The translations under genes and the position numbers were made by a program. This document shows positions 37,913 through 47,431 of a stretch of DNA of 64,000 bases, piece after piece. Position 1 is the stretch's first letter. Every line of letters starts with the position of its first letter. Location: contig NZ_OBQF01000003.1 of NCBI RefSeq assembly GCF_900220995.1, forward strand, positions 248,001-312,000. The letters are read 5' to 3'. This DNA comes from Salinicoccus kekensis. GTDB lineage: Bacteria; Bacillota; Bacilli; Staphylococcales; Salinicoccaceae. The notes beneath the pieces were generated by a model. The model ran no database searches. It worked only from the letters and a program-made list of their open reading frames with translations, and was not told where the DNA came from.

Positions 37913-39472
37913 ATGGAAGCTATTGTGACGTTTTTGAACGATATCGTCTGGAGCGCGGCACTCGTCATCCTGCTCGTTGTCGTCGGTCTTTATTTCTCAC
38001 TCAGGATGAAGTTTTTCCAGGTACGGTATGTCATAGATATGGTGCGCCTGATGCTCGGCGGGCAGAAGTCTGCAGAGGGGATCTCAAGTTTCCAGGCCAT
38101 TGCGGTGTCACTTGCCGGACGTGTCGGCACGGGTAACATCGTCGGTGTGGCTACAGCAATTTTCCTTGGGGGTCCTGGTGCGATCTTCTGGATGTGGCTC
38201 ATTGCATTTTTAGGCGCGGGCAGTGCATTCGTCGAGTCGACGCTTGCACAGATTTATAAACAGAGGCAGGACGGTCAGTACCGTGGGGGACCTGCCTACT
38301 ACATCGAAAAAGGGATCGGCGGCACATTCGGCAAGTACTATGCACTGTTATTCGCAGTAGTGACTGTCATTGCCTGCGGCATTTTGCTTCCGGGCATCCA
38401 GGCAAACTCGATATCAGGTTCTGCAACCAATGCATTCCCGGTTGAACCTTGGATGGTCGGCATCTTCCTGGTCATCATACTTGGGGCGGTCGTCTTCGGG
38501 GGAATCAGGACAATCGCGAGTGTTGCGACTGCAATTGTGCCGTTCATGGCCATCGCGTACATCATCGTTGCGGGTATCATCGTCATCATGAACATCGAAC
38601 AGGTGCCTGGGCTTTTTGCACTGATCTTCAGAAGTGCATTCGGTCTTGAACAGACATTCGGCGGTATCGTCGGCGCCATGATCATGATCGGTGTCAAACG
38701 GGGGCTTTATTCGAATGAAGCGGGTCAGGGTACCGGCGCACATGCTGCCGGTGCGGCTGAAGTTTCCCACCCGGCGAAACAGGGGCTCGTTCAGGCGTTC
38801 TCCGTATATATTGATACATTATTCGTATGTACGGCGACAGCGCTGATGATCCTCATCACCGGCATGTACAACGTATCAGATGGTGCGGATGGACTGCTCA
38901 TCGATAACAACGTCTATCAGGAAGCGGGCGACGGCACGCGGGATGTCAGCGGTACGGTGGCTTTCACACAGGCGAGCGTTGATAAAGCGTTCCATGGTCT
39001 CGAAGGGTTCACACCTGATTTCATCGGCTTCGGCACATACTTTGTCGCATTTGCATTGCTATTCTTCTGCTATACGACATTGCTCGCGTACTACTATATC
39101 GCGGAGACGAACCTCGTCTACATCACAAAGAACAAGGTACCTCTCGCCAAACCGCTGCTGGGTATCGCGCTGATCGCTTCAGCTTACTACGGCACAGTTT
39201 CCACGGCGGGTCTTGCATGGCAGTTCGGTGACCTGGGTGTCGGGCTCATGGCGTGGATCAACATCATCGCCATACTGCTCCTTCAGAAACCGGCCCTGCG
39301 CGCCTTCAAAGATTACGAACAGCAGTATAAACTCAAAAAACAGGGGAAAATCGAAGAAATCATCTATACACCGGATAAGGATATGAAGGGTGCGGACTTC
39401 TGGACGGTGGAATATCCGAAACGGAACGACCCGGAATATAAATATTCTGATGAGGTTGAAGAAGGTAAATAA
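37913..39472 (+). CDS. Sodium:alanine/glycine symporter (AGCS family)
   Basis: Inner-membrane importer of small neutral amino acids driven by Na+ or H+. The 519-residue product has the family marks ISSFQAIAVSLAGRVGTGNI, LGGPGAIFWMWLIAFLGAGS and GVKRGLYSNEAGQGTGAHAA. A hydrophilic insert near residues 320-345 (GADGLLIDNNVYQEAGDGTR) is typical of the longer members. It ends with a charged cytosolic tail. Strong promoter and terminator show it is transcribed alone. Alanine is the likeliest substrate. Confidence 0.93.
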   Translation: MEAIVTFLNDIVWSAALVILLVVVGLYFSLRMKFFQVRYVIDMVRLMLGGQKSAEGISSFQAIAVSLAGRVGTGNIVGVATAIFLGGPGAIFWMWLIAFLGAGSAFVESTLAQIYKQRQDGQYRGGPAYYIEKGIGGTFGKYYALLFAVVTVIACGILLPGIQANSISGSATNAFPVEPWMVGIFLVIILGAVVFGGIRTIASVATAIVPFMAIAYIIVAGIIVIMNIEQVPGLFALIFRSAFGLEQTFGGIVGAMIMIGVKRGLYSNEAGQGTGAHAAGAAEVSHPAKQGLVQAFSVYIDTLFVCTATALMILITGMYNVSDGADGLLIDNNVYQEAGDGTRDVSGTVAFTQASVDKAFHGLEGFTPDFIGFGTYFVAFALLFFCYTTLLAYYYIAETNLVYITKNKVPLAKPLLGIALIASAYYGTVSTAGLAWQFGDLGVGLMAWINIIAILLLQKPALRAFKDYEQQYKLKKQGKIEEIIYTPDKDMKGADFWTVEYPKRNDPEYKYSDEVEEGK

Positions 39473-39484
39473 AGAGAAATGCAG

Positions 39485-39530
39485 CTCCTGCATCCCGGAT
39501 GGAATGACAATCCGGTATGCAGGAGTTTTT
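39485..39530 (+). terminator. Terminator of the AGCS gene
   Basis: CTCCTGCAT / ATGCAGGAG stem with an inner CCGGAT/ATCCGG helix, followed by TTTTT. Confidence 0.88.
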
Positions 39531-39570
39531 CTGTCCGGGTGCGGAAATCTTCTGTAGCCGGGTCAATTTT

Positions 39571-39600
39571 TTGATATTGTACGGAGGTAGTCGATATAAT
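39571..39600 (+). promoter_or_regulatory. Promoter of the ferritin gene
   Basis: TTGATA (39571-39576), 18-bp spacer, TATAAT (39595-39600), 24 nt before the ATG. Confidence 0.65.
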
Positions 39601-39624
39601 GAATGGTGAAAGGGAGGTTCTACA

Positions 39625-40131
39625 ATGTTATCAGATAAGTTGAAACAGGCTTTGATCGACCAGATGAACCATGAATTTGCAGCAGCGCACGAGTATCTGG
39701 CAATGGCGTCGTATTGCGAAAGCAAGAGTTATGATGGCTTTGCCAACTTCTATAAGCAGCAGGCCAAAGAGGAGCGGTACCACGGCACTAAAATATACAA
39801 CTATTTGACTGACCGCGGCGTACATGCAAAATTCCAGAGCATTCCCGAACCTAAGAACGATTATGATTCACTGCTCGACACTTTCAGGCAGGGGCTTGAA
39901 CAGGAGAAGACGGTGACCAAAAACTTTTATGAGATTTCCGATATCGCCACCGAAGACCGTGAACATATGACGTTGTCCTTCGTCAGATGGTTCCTCGATG
40001 AGCAGGTGGAAGAAGAAGCGATGTTCGAGACACACCTTGATTACATCGGCCGGTTGAAAGATGACGGCAACGCATTGTATGTATATGAACGCGAACTCGC
40101 GAAAAGACAATTCGACGTACCGGAAGAATAA
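39625..40131 (+). CDS. ftnA: Ferritin
   Basis: Non-heme 24-mer iron storage protein. The 168-residue four-helix bundle has ferroxidase ligands in [14 protein letters not shown] (Glu near 17), [12 protein letters not shown] (Glu and His near 50-53) and the Glu/Gln region [13 protein letters not shown]. The gene is monocistronic and convergent with catalase across a tandem repeat array. In staphylococci ftnA is usually Fur/PerR-controlled; no clear box is visible at its promoter here. Confidence 0.95.
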   Translation: MLSDKLKQALIDQMNHEFAAAHEYLAMASYCESKSYDGFANFYKQQAKEERYHGTKIYNYLTDRGVHAKFQSIPEPKNDYDSLLDTFRQGLEQEKTVTKNFYEISDIATEDREHMTLSFVRWFLDEQVEEEAMFETHLDYIGRLKDDGNALYVYERELAKRQFDVPEE

Positions 40132-40172
40132 AAAGCTATTTCCCGGGAAATGACTTCCTGGTGTAGTAAATG

Positions 40173-40203
40173 GAGGCTGGGTGGAACCCGGTCTCTTTTT
40201 TTA
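40173..40203 (+). terminator. Terminator of ferritin
   Basis: GAGGCTGGGT / ACCCGGTCTC stem (two G-U pairs), loop GGA, followed by seven T residues. Confidence 0.85.
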
Positions 40204-40261
40204 TGTGGGAATTCAGATTTATTGACGCCCCTGCTTATTCGAGGGTGATTTTAAAGGTGAA

Positions 40262-40571
40262 TGAGCAGAATTTCTCTTGGCCTGCTCATTCAATGATTAT
40301 TTTGAGATGAGTAATCAGATTTTCTCTCGAGCTGCTCATCCGATGGTGTTTTCAAGGCTGAGTGAGCAGAATATCTTCCAACCTGCTCATCCAAGGATGA
40401 TTTTAAGGCTGAGTGAGCAGAATATCTTTCAACCTGCTCATCCAGGGATGACTTTAAGGCTGAGTGAGCAGAATATCTTTCAACCTGCTCATCCAAGGAT
40501 GATTTTAAGGCTGGGTGAGCAGAATTTTTCGTGGCCTGCTCATTCAATGCCAGTTCCCATGATGAATGAGC
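40262..40571. repeat. Tandem array of about six 51-bp units, each with an inverted repeat
   Basis: The heptamer TGAGCAG recurs at 40262, 40363, 40414, 40465 and 40516. A degenerate copy lies near 40312, and a last half-copy near 40565. From 40312 on the period is exactly 51 bp. About 13 nt after each TGAGCAG comes CTGCTCA, so every unit can form a 7-bp hairpin. The middle three units are almost identical; the outer ones are diverged. Because 51 is a multiple of three, both strands show open repeat-encoded frames, but none has a ribosome binding site. The rest of 40204-40649 holds no gene. Confidence 0.85.
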
Positions 40572-40649
40572 ACCCTCTTACCCAATCATCAAAACAGAGG
40601 CAGCCAAATAAAAACAAGGCGGGACAAAAGTCCCTCCTTGTTCATCATT

Positions 40650-42305
40650 TTAATAAGGATCGGCTTCATTACCTTTTTCGACTGCGTCCTGTGCCGCCTC
40701 CTGCTGTTTCTGGGTGCCTGCGCCGAATTTGGATTTCTGTCCGGCTTCACGGCCCGGCACGCCCTCATCTTCCATTTGTTCCATTTCCTTCACTTTGGCT
40801 TTGATGCCTTCTTTGACATGTCTGCCGTAGTCTTCGTCAGCCTGAGTGAAGTGATATACCATCGCTTCCTGGATGCGCTCGTCGCTCTGTGCGAGTACAT
40901 TGGATAAGTTCTTGATGAGTTCATCACGTTCCCAGTCTTCGAAGTTGCGGTACGTCTCACCGGCCTGTCCGTAGTTGTTCGGGCGGTCGATCGGCTTACT
41001 CAATGCTTCCGCATTGTAAGTCGGCTGATGCGGTTTGCCTCTTTCTTCCGCTTCTTCAAGGCCACCGCGCATCGAAGGCTCATAGTTGATGCTCGGATCG
41101 TCACCCATCTCGCTCGGGTCACGGTGATCGAGCTGGCCTCGGTGCTGGTTCGTGCGGACGTTCGTCTTCGGTCTGTTGACCGGCACCTGCAGATAGTTTG
41201 CACCGACGCGGTAACGCTGCGTATCGGAGTAGGAGAAGGTCCTTCCGATCAGCATCTTGTCGTCGGAGAAGTCCATACCATCGACAAGTACACCGGTACC
41301 GAATGATGCCTGCTCAATCTGTGCATGGAAGTCCGTCGGATTTTCGTTGAGCACCATTTTACCGACCGGCAGCCAAGGGAATTTATCCTCGGGCCAGAGT
41401 TTCGTATCATCGAGCGGGTCGAAATCAAGCTCCTCATGATAGTCGTCTTCCATAATCTGGACGAACAGCTCCCACTCCGGATAATTTCCGCGCTCGATTG
41501 CCATATAAAGATCTTCCGTCGCATGGGCCACAGTTTTAGACTGGATTTCATCCGCTTCTTCCTGTGTCAGGTTACGGATGCCCTGTTTCGGTTCCCAGTG
41601 GTATTTGACGAGGACTGCTTCGCCTTCGTCGTTGACCCATTTGTACGTGTTTACACCCGAGCCCTGCATATGGCGGTACGTTGCAGGGATGCCCCACGGT
41701 GAGAAAAGGAAGGTGATCATATGGATCGCTTCCGGTGAGCGGGACACGAAGTCGAACATCCTTGTCGGATCCGGAATGTTCGATGCCGGATCGGGCTTGA
41801 ATGCGTGGATCATACCCGGGAATTTCATCGCATCACGGATGAAGAAGATTTTCAGGTTATTGCCGACGAGGTCCCAGTTCCCATCCTCAGTATACATTTT
41901 CACAGCGAATCCTCTCGGGTCACGCTCCGTCTCGGGGGAATCCTTCGCTCCCGCCACAGTGGAGTAACGCACCATAAGAGGTGACCGCTTGCCTGCGCCT
42001 GAGAACACTTTGGCGCGCGTATATTTTTCGACCGGCTCATCGCCGACCTTGCCGTAAGTTTCGAAATAGCCGAATGCACCGGTACCGCGAGCGTGGACGA
42101 CACGTTCCGGCACTTCTTCACGGTCGAAGTGCGACATCTTCTCAAGGAAATGATAGTTTTCCATCGTCGCAGGGCCGCGGTCGCCGATCGTGCGCATGTT
42201 CTGGTTATCCGTCACCGGATGGCCCTGACGGGTCGTCATCGGTTCACGATCTGCTTCTTTTTCGCGAGGGATTTCATTCTCCTTCTGATAATTCTTATCT
42301 GCCAA
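40650..42305 (-). CDS. katA: Monofunctional heme catalase
   Basis: Converts hydrogen peroxide to water and oxygen in the cytosol. A TTG start at 42305, 7 nt from AGGAGGT, gives [20 protein letters not shown] and 551 residues. The active-site His is in [15 protein letters not shown], the Asn in [13 protein letters not shown] and the proximal heme Tyr in [14 protein letters not shown]. The C-terminus extends about 40 residues beyond typical staphylococcal KatA, with a Gln/Ala/Glu-rich tail. PerR control is usual for the family; no PerR box was clear upstream. Confidence 0.95.
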   Translation of the reverse strand: MADKNYQKENEIPREKEADREPMTTRQGHPVTDNQNMRTIGDRGPATMENYHFLEKMSHFDREEVPERVVHARGTGAFGYFETYGKVGDEPVEKYTRAKVFSGAGKRSPLMVRYSTVAGAKDSPETERDPRGFAVKMYTEDGNWDLVGNNLKIFFIRDAMKFPGMIHAFKPDPASNIPDPTRMFDFVSRSPEAIHMITFLFSPWGIPATYRHMQGSGVNTYKWVNDEGEAVLVKYHWEPKQGIRNLTQEEADEIQSKTVAHATEDLYMAIERGNYPEWELFVQIMEDDYHEELDFDPLDDTKLWPEDKFPWLPVGKMVLNENPTDFHAQIEQASFGTGVLVDGMDFSDDKMLIGRTFSYSDTQRYRVGANYLQVPVNRPKTNVRTNQHRGQLDHRDPSEMGDDPSINYEPSMRGGLEEAEERGKPHQPTYNAEALSKPIDRPNNYGQAGETYRNFEDWERDELIKNLSNVLAQSDERIQEAMVYHFTQADEDYGRHVKEGIKAKVKEMEQMEDEGVPGREAGQKSKFGAGTQKQQEAAQDAVEKGNEADPY

Positions 42306-42472
42306 AATAAAAACCTCCTGTAAATTTTTCCGCTTCAATCTATATAAGTGATATATTTGCCGCTTGCCAAAAGTCCATTCAGTTTACATGTAAAAATTAC
42401 CCGGATACCGGAGCTGATAAACTTTTGAGAGGCAGGAAATAACAGGGAAATGCAAATATTTAGAATTAACAG

Positions 42473-42501
42473 TTGACTTATCTGACGAACCGCTATATAT
42501 T
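42473..42501 (+). promoter_or_regulatory. Promoter of the trpEG T-box leader
   Basis: TTGACT (42473-42478), 17-bp spacer, TATATT (42496-42501), directly upstream of the first T-box. Confidence 0.75.
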
Positions 42502-42507
42502 ATTAGA

Positions 42508-42691
42508 TATTCAGTAGCAAATATACGATGTAGTCGAAGAAAGCTGATGGATGATGCAAATCAGCACACGATATTTGTGAATTGGGCATTAATTAAAATT
42601 TAAAATATGCTTTTAAGAGTGAACATTCATTATGTTAATTAAGGTGGCACCACGGTGACGCGTCCTTGAGGCGTTGCTGTGGTGCTTTTTT
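42508..42691 (+). promoter_or_regulatory. T-box riboswitch 1, tryptophan specifier
   Basis: Transcription attenuator that reads uncharged tRNA. Stem I has an AGTA motif on its 5' side and GAATTGG on its 3' side, so the specifier is TGG (42583-42585), tryptophan. The T-box core AAGGTGGCACCACGG starts at 42641. The competing terminator pairs GCACCAC with GTGGTGC (42679-42685), followed by six T residues. Uncharged tRNA-Trp is expected to stabilise the antiterminator and turn on trpEG. Confidence 0.88.
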
Positions 42692-42698
42692 ATTCAGG

Positions 42699-42887
42699 TG
42701 GAAATGAGTAATCCGGTGTTTTTATTTCAGAAAGTCGGTGGTTGATGCGAACCGATATGGATGCCGGATGAATTGGGTTTTGCCGGTGCATAATTCGATA
42801 TCAGTCAAGTGGGGGACTACGTCCCCAATTTAGGTGGCACCGCGTGTAAGCGTCCTATTCGTTTAGGGGGCTTATTTTTTTATTTTA
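42699..42887 (+). promoter_or_regulatory. T-box riboswitch 2, tryptophan specifier
   Basis: Second complete element in series. It repeats the stem I landmarks: AGTA near 42707 and GAATTGG, with TGG at 42774-42776. It has a GGGGGAC/GTCCCC hairpin at about 42821-42836, the core TTAGGTGGCACCGCG from 42830, and its own terminator (TAAGCGTCCTA / TTAGGGGGCTTA plus a T-run ending near 42887). Both must read through for trpE to be transcribed, giving a steeper response to tryptophan shortage. Confidence 0.88.
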
Positions 42888-42903
42888 AAAAGGGGGATTC
42901 AGG

Positions 42904-44307
42904 ATGGAAATCATATATGAAACATTGAATGCGGAAGTGACGCCGGAGGCGCTTGCGCAGATGAGGGAGAAGAAGGTCATTTTTGAAAGTGCGTCGCAGC
43001 ACGAAATGAAAGGCAGGTATTCGATGCTTGCATTCGATCATCAAGGGAAAGTGACGCTCGACAGCCATACGCTGACGATCGAGTATCCGGACACCATTTT
43101 CAGCTACGGCATCAATCCTTATGAAAAACTTAAAAATCTGCTGAATGAATATAAGGCGGAAATCGAGGATCCGGTGCTTGCGGACCTGCCGCTCGTCTCA
43201 GGCTTCGTCGGCAGCTGCAGCTTCGATCTTGTGCGCCATGCATTCAAAAAACTGCAGGAGATCGAGATTGAAAATACGACCAATGACCTGGTGTTCTACA
43301 TGGTGGAGAGCCTGTATGTGTTCGATCATTACAAGGAGAAGATCCATGTGATCACATCGAACCTGTTTTCAAATGCAGGGCGGGAAGAGCTTGAAGCACG
43401 CCTTGAAAGTATGGTCGGGGAACTTAAGTCGGTCCGGCTCTATCATCCGGTGATCGATTATGACAATAAAAACCGGGAGATCGAGACAAACATCACCGAA
43501 GCGGACTTCATGGACACCGTGTCATATTTCAAATCATTGATCCAGAAAGGCGATATGTTCCAGGCTGTGCCTTCACGGATCTATAAATACCGCCACGCAT
43601 TCGGGCATGAGCGGAATGTGCTCACTTTCCAGCTGTATAAAAATTTGAAACGGCAGAATCCGAGTCCGTACATGTACTATTTGAACTTCGATGATCCAAT
43701 CATCGTCGGCAGCTCTCCTGAAAGTTTCGTTAAGGTTGAAAAAGGCAAGGTGATCACGAATCCGATTGCAGGCACGATCAAACGCGGGCGTGATGCAGAA
43801 GAGGATTCAGTGAACGCAGAACTGCTCTCCAGTGATGAGAAGGAACTCAGCGAACATCGCATGCTCGTCGACCTTGGACGCAATGATGTGAACCGTGTGA
43901 GCGAGCAGGGGAGCGTCAAGCTTGAACGTCTGATGGAGATCGAGAAGTATGAGCACGTCATGCATATCGTGAGCGTCGTGACGGGTGATGTTAAAAAGGA
44001 CATCTCCCCAATCGATGTCGTGACAAGTCTGCTGCCTACGGGTACCGTATCGGGTGCGCCGAAACTCCGCGCAATCGAGCGTATATATGAAGTGCGTCCG
44101 GAGAAGCGGGGCGTATACTCAGGCGGTGTGGGTTACATCAACTGCAACCAGGAGCTGGATTTCGCCCTTGCCATCCGCACGATGCTCGTCGACGGGGAAT
44201 ATGTGAATGTGGAAGCCGGCTGCGGCGTCGTCTATGACTCTGTGCCGGAAAAGGAACTGGAAGAGACGAAGCTGAAAGTGAAGAGCCTTTTGGAGGTGCA
44301 CCCATGA
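42904..44307 (+). CDS. trpE: Anthranilate synthase component I
   Basis: Makes anthranilate from chorismate using ammonia from TrpG. The 467-residue product has IFESASQHEMKGRYSML near the N-terminus, where the feedback-inhibitor tryptophan binds, and the catalytic C-terminal half with GSSPESFVKVEKG, PIAGTIKRGRD, HRMLVDLGRNDVNRV and GTVSGAPKLRAIE. Two tryptophan T-boxes upstream confirm the tryptophan role over a folate (PabB) role. It overlaps trpG by 4 nt. No other trp genes follow. Confidence 0.95.
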   Translation: MEIIYETLNAEVTPEALAQMREKKVIFESASQHEMKGRYSMLAFDHQGKVTLDSHTLTIEYPDTIFSYGINPYEKLKNLLNEYKAEIEDPVLADLPLVSGFVGSCSFDLVRHAFKKLQEIEIENTTNDLVFYMVESLYVFDHYKEKIHVITSNLFSNAGREELEARLESMVGELKSVRLYHPVIDYDNKNREIETNITEADFMDTVSYFKSLIQKGDMFQAVPSRIYKYRHAFGHERNVLTFQLYKNLKRQNPSPYMYYLNFDDPIIVGSSPESFVKVEKGKVITNPIAGTIKRGRDAEEDSVNAELLSSDEKELSEHRMLVDLGRNDVNRVSEQGSVKLERLMEIEKYEHVMHIVSVVTGDVKKDISPIDVVTSLLPTGTVSGAPKLRAIERIYEVRPEKRGVYSGGVGYINCNQELDFALAIRTMLVDGEYVNVEAGCGVVYDSVPEKELEETKLKVKSLLEVHP

Positions 44308-44894
44308 TACTTGTAATCGACAATTATGATTCATTCACCTACAACTTGATCGACATGCTGGAAGAATATGATGAAGTGATCGTAAGGTATCCCGATGACA
44401 AAGATGTGCCGGACCTTGCGATCGACGGGCTCGTAATCTCTCCGGGGCCCGGGCATCCGCTGGATAACGGTCATCTGGCGGCAGTCATCCGGGCTTATGA
44501 GGATAAGCCGATACTCGGCATCTGCCTGGGCTCCCAGGCGCTGACCTGCCATTACGGCGGTGAGGTCGTGGAAGGTACTGTCGTGAAACACGGCAAGATG
44601 GATGAGATGCGTGTGGTCGGGGATTCAAAGCTTTATAAAGGCCTCGGAGACACGATCGAAATCATGCGGTACCATTCCCTTGTGAGCGACCGGGGAACAT
44701 TTCCTGCGGACTTGAGGGTGACCGGTGAGACTCGGGATTCAATCCAGTCTTTTGAACATATCGAAAAGCCCCACTTCGGCATCCAATATCACCCCGAGTC
44801 CTTTGCATGCGACGCCGGGAGTGATATCATAAGGAACTATATTGAAGTGATGAAAAACAGCAAATTGGCGCCGGTACAGGAGGCGCGGAGCTGA
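44304..44894 (+). CDS. trpG: Anthranilate synthase glutamine amidotransferase component
   Basis: Class I glutaminase that feeds ammonia to TrpE. The 196-residue product has NYDSFTYNLIDML at the start, the nucleophile Cys in LGICLGSQALTCHYGG, and the His-Glu pair in IQYHPESFA. Serine replaces the usual His after the nucleophile elbow (CLGSQ for CLGHQ), a mild oddity. The start overlaps the trpE stop (ATGA), so the two are translated in step. Confidence 0.94.
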   Translation: MILVIDNYDSFTYNLIDMLEEYDEVIVRYPDDKDVPDLAIDGLVISPGPGHPLDNGHLAAVIRAYEDKPILGICLGSQALTCHYGGEVVEGTVVKHGKMDEMRVVGDSKLYKGLGDTIEIMRYHSLVSDRGTFPADLRVTGETRDSIQSFEHIEKPHFGIQYHPESFACDAGSDIIRNYIEVMKNSKLAPVQEARS

Positions 44895-44913
44895 TTCATA
44901 AGGAGCGTTGAAT

Positions 44914-45174
44914 ATGGATTTACTGACGATGGGGCTTATACTGCTCGTCTTTGCGGGAGTGACGATCATCTTCGCCCAGCGCAAGGAGCTTGCACACCTG
45001 AGGGAGAAGATCGAAAAGCTCGAGGCGCCGCCCGCCGAAGAGAAATGGGTCGTGGAGGCAAGAGATAAGCTCGAGACCCAGGGGGCCGGCAAAGCGGTGA
45101 AGTACGTAAGGAATGTCACCGGCATGTCTCAGGCCGAAGCGAAACAGTTTGTGAACGGGCTCGAGGAGAAATGA
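44914..45174 (+). CDS. Membrane-anchored protein with ribosomal L7/L12-like C-terminus
   Basis: 86 residues; the ATG at 44914 is 8 nt from AAGGAG. Residues 1-23 form one membrane span (MDLLTMGLILLVFAGVTIIF). A short coiled segment (KELAHLREKIEKLE) follows, and residues 46-86 (for example ETQGAGKAVKYVRNVTGMSQ) resemble the C-terminal domain of L7/L12. Such anchored L7/L12-like proteins are common in Firmicutes but uncharacterised. It follows trpG by 19 nt and so may share the T-box transcript, though no functional link is evident. Confidence 0.7.
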   Translation: MDLLTMGLILLVFAGVTIIFAQRKELAHLREKIEKLEAPPAEEKWVVEARDKLETQGAGKAVKYVRNVTGMSQAEAKQFVNGLEEK

Positions 45175-45181
45175 TGCATGG

Positions 45182-45208
45182 GGACTGTCCATATGGGCAG
45201 TCCTTTTT
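45182..45208 (+). terminator. Terminator of the trpEG operon
   Basis: GGACTGTCC / GGGCAGTCC, loop ATAT, followed by TTTTT. Confidence 0.88.
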
Positions 45209-45280
45209 CAATGGCTTTATTCCGGAGGGGAAAAGCAGTATAATTGAATGATGAATTGTGAACGAGAGAGGATGAATATT

Positions 45281-47431
45281 TTGGCAAAAAGTGTAGTGCT
45301 TGCTGAAAAGCCTTCGGTCGCCCGGGACATCGCCCGCGTGCTGAAGTGCAGTAAAAAAGGGAACGGTTTCCTTGAAGGGGATAAATATATTGTGACATGG
45401 GCGCTCGGCCACCTGGTGACCCTGCAGGACCCGGAGCGTTACGATAAGAAATACCAGAAGTGGAACCTGGCGGATCTGCCAATGCTGCCGGAGCCATTGA
45501 AGCTCACGCATATACCGCAGACGACAAAGCAGTTCAAGGCGGTGCAGACGCAGCTGAAGCGGAAAGATGTGGATGAAATCATCATCGCGACAGACGCCGG
45601 ACGTGAAGGCGAGCTCGTAGCCCGCTGGATCATCGACTACGTGAAGGTGAACAAACCGATTAAACGTCTGTGGATATCTTCCGTCACCGACAAGGCGATT
45701 TCGGAAGGATTCAAAAATCTGAAGCCCGGCAATAAATACCGCAACCTGTATCAGGCGGCCGTTGCGAGGAGTGAGGCGGACTGGTATGTCGGGCTGAACG
45801 CGACCCGTGCGCTGACGACGAAGTTCAACGCACAGCTGAACTGCGGGCGCGTCCAGACACCGACGCTTGCCATCATCGCAGCGCGCGATGAGGAGATTAA
45901 AAAATTCAAGCCGAAAACATACTACGGTCTTGAGGTTGCGACGGATAAGCTGAAGTTCAAGTGGAAGGACGGCAATAACTTCTCGACTTTCAATAAAGAT
46001 AAGATCGACGCCATCGAGAAGAAGCTGAAGGCGGATCAATTAACCGTAAAAGATGTCGTCAAAAAGAAAAAGAAACAGTTCGCACCGGGGCTGTATGACC
46101 TGACCGAACTGCAGCGGGATGCGAACAAGATCTACGGCTTATCGGCAAAAGAGACGCTGCAGACGATGCAGGGGCTGTACGAAAGGCATAAAGTGCTGAC
46201 GTACCCGCGGACCGACTCGAAGTTTATTTCCGAGGATATCGTGCCGACCTTGAAGGAACGTGTCCAGGCGAGCGGCATCGGCAATTTCCGTAAAGTCGCA
46301 ACGCACATTCTGCGCGCGCCGATCAACGGGAACGGCTCATTCGTCAACGACAAAAAAGTGAGCGACCACCATGCGATCATCCCAACCGAAAGCACTGTGC
46401 ATTACAGTGATTTCAGCGAGCGGGAAAAACGCGTGTATGACCTGGTCATCCAGCGCTTCATGGCCGTCCTGCTGCCGCCTTATGAGTATGAGGAGACGAC
46501 GGTGACCGCCGAAGTGAACGGTGAGGTGCTTGAGACGAAGTACAACCGCGTGCTGAAGCAGGGCTTCAAGATCGCTTATACGGAAGAAGCGGAAGGCAAG
46601 ACTGTGGATGTCGAAAAGGGCGAGACGCTTAAAATTCAGAGTGTGAACAAGACGACCGGTGAAACAACGCCACCGCCGAGGTTCACTGAAGCATCCCTCC
46701 TTCAGGCGATGGAAAACCCGGCTAAATATTTCAGCATGGACAAGACCCACAGCAAAACGCTGAGCGAGTCCGGCGGGCTTGGAACGGTCGCCACCCGTGC
46801 GGATATCATCGATAAACTGTTCAACACGTTTTATCTTGAGAAAAACGGCCAGGCGATCAAGATCACATCGAAAGGCAAGCAATTGCTCGACCTTGCACCG
46901 GAAATTTTGAAATCCCCGGTGACGACGGCGGTATGGGAGAAACAGCTCGAGAAAATCGAGCGCGGTGAGCTGGATAAGCAGAAATTCATCAATGATATGA
47001 AGAAGCACACGAAAGATATCGTCGCTGAAGTGAAGGCAAGTGATAAGACATTCAAGCACGACAACATCTCCGGCCGTGACTGCCCGGACTGCGGCAAACC
47101 GCTGCTTGAAGTGAACGGCAAGAAAGGCAAGATGCTCGTCTGCCAGGACCGCGAATGCGGCCACAGGAAGAATGTCGCGAAAATCACGAACGCCAGATGT
47201 CCGAAATGCAAGAAGAAGCTCACATTGAGCGGCTCGGGTGACGCCCAGATATTCACATGCGTGTGCGGCCACCGCGAAAAATTATCAAGCTTCGAAGCGC
47301 GCAGGAAAAAGGAAAGTAAAGGCCGCGTCGATAAGCGCACCGTGAACAAATATCTGAAGAAAGATGAAGAAGCGGAACCGATCAACAACGCCCTTGCTGA
47401 ACAATTGAAGAAACTGAAGCTCAGGGAGTAG
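45281..47431 (+). CDS. topB: DNA topoisomerase III
   Basis: Type IA topoisomerase that decatenates replication and recombination intermediates. The TTG at 45281 gives MAKSVVLAEKPSVARDIARV, matching the family N-terminus, and 716 residues. The Toprim motif is TDAGREGELVARWI, and the catalytic Tyr lies in LTYPRTDSKFISEDI. The C-terminus carries two zinc ribbons: CPDCGKPLLEV with CQDRECGH, and CPKCKKKLTL with CVCGH. Upstream in-frame ATGs lie on top of the ribosome binding site. It appears to be monocistronic. Confidence 0.95.
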   Translation: MAKSVVLAEKPSVARDIARVLKCSKKGNGFLEGDKYIVTWALGHLVTLQDPERYDKKYQKWNLADLPMLPEPLKLTHIPQTTKQFKAVQTQLKRKDVDEIIIATDAGREGELVARWIIDYVKVNKPIKRLWISSVTDKAISEGFKNLKPGNKYRNLYQAAVARSEADWYVGLNATRALTTKFNAQLNCGRVQTPTLAIIAARDEEIKKFKPKTYYGLEVATDKLKFKWKDGNNFSTFNKDKIDAIEKKLKADQLTVKDVVKKKKKQFAPGLYDLTELQRDANKIYGLSAKETLQTMQGLYERHKVLTYPRTDSKFISEDIVPTLKERVQASGIGNFRKVATHILRAPINGNGSFVNDKKVSDHHAIIPTESTVHYSDFSEREKRVYDLVIQRFMAVLLPPYEYEETTVTAEVNGEVLETKYNRVLKQGFKIAYTEEAEGKTVDVEKGETLKIQSVNKTTGETTPPPRFTEASLLQAMENPAKYFSMDKTHSKTLSESGGLGTVATRADIIDKLFNTFYLEKNGQAIKITSKGKQLLDLAPEILKSPVTTAVWEKQLEKIERGELDKQKFINDMKKHTKDIVAEVKASDKTFKHDNISGRDCPDCGKPLLEVNGKKGKMLVCQDRECGHRKNVAKITNARCPKCKKKLTLSGSGDAQIFTCVCGHREKLSSFEARRKKESKGRVDKRTVNKYLKKDEEAEPINNALAEQLKKLKLRE

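Noticed and set aside
40262-40571. CRISPR array
   Set aside because: Units are repeated through their whole length with no unique spacers, arms are too short and no cas genes are near. The same holds for 57062-57525.
40277-40804. Open frames with 17-residue repeats on both strands of the 51-bp array
   Set aside because: The frames stay open because the unit is a multiple of three. There is no ribosome binding site, the frames run into the antisense of catalase, and the same pattern appears on both strands.
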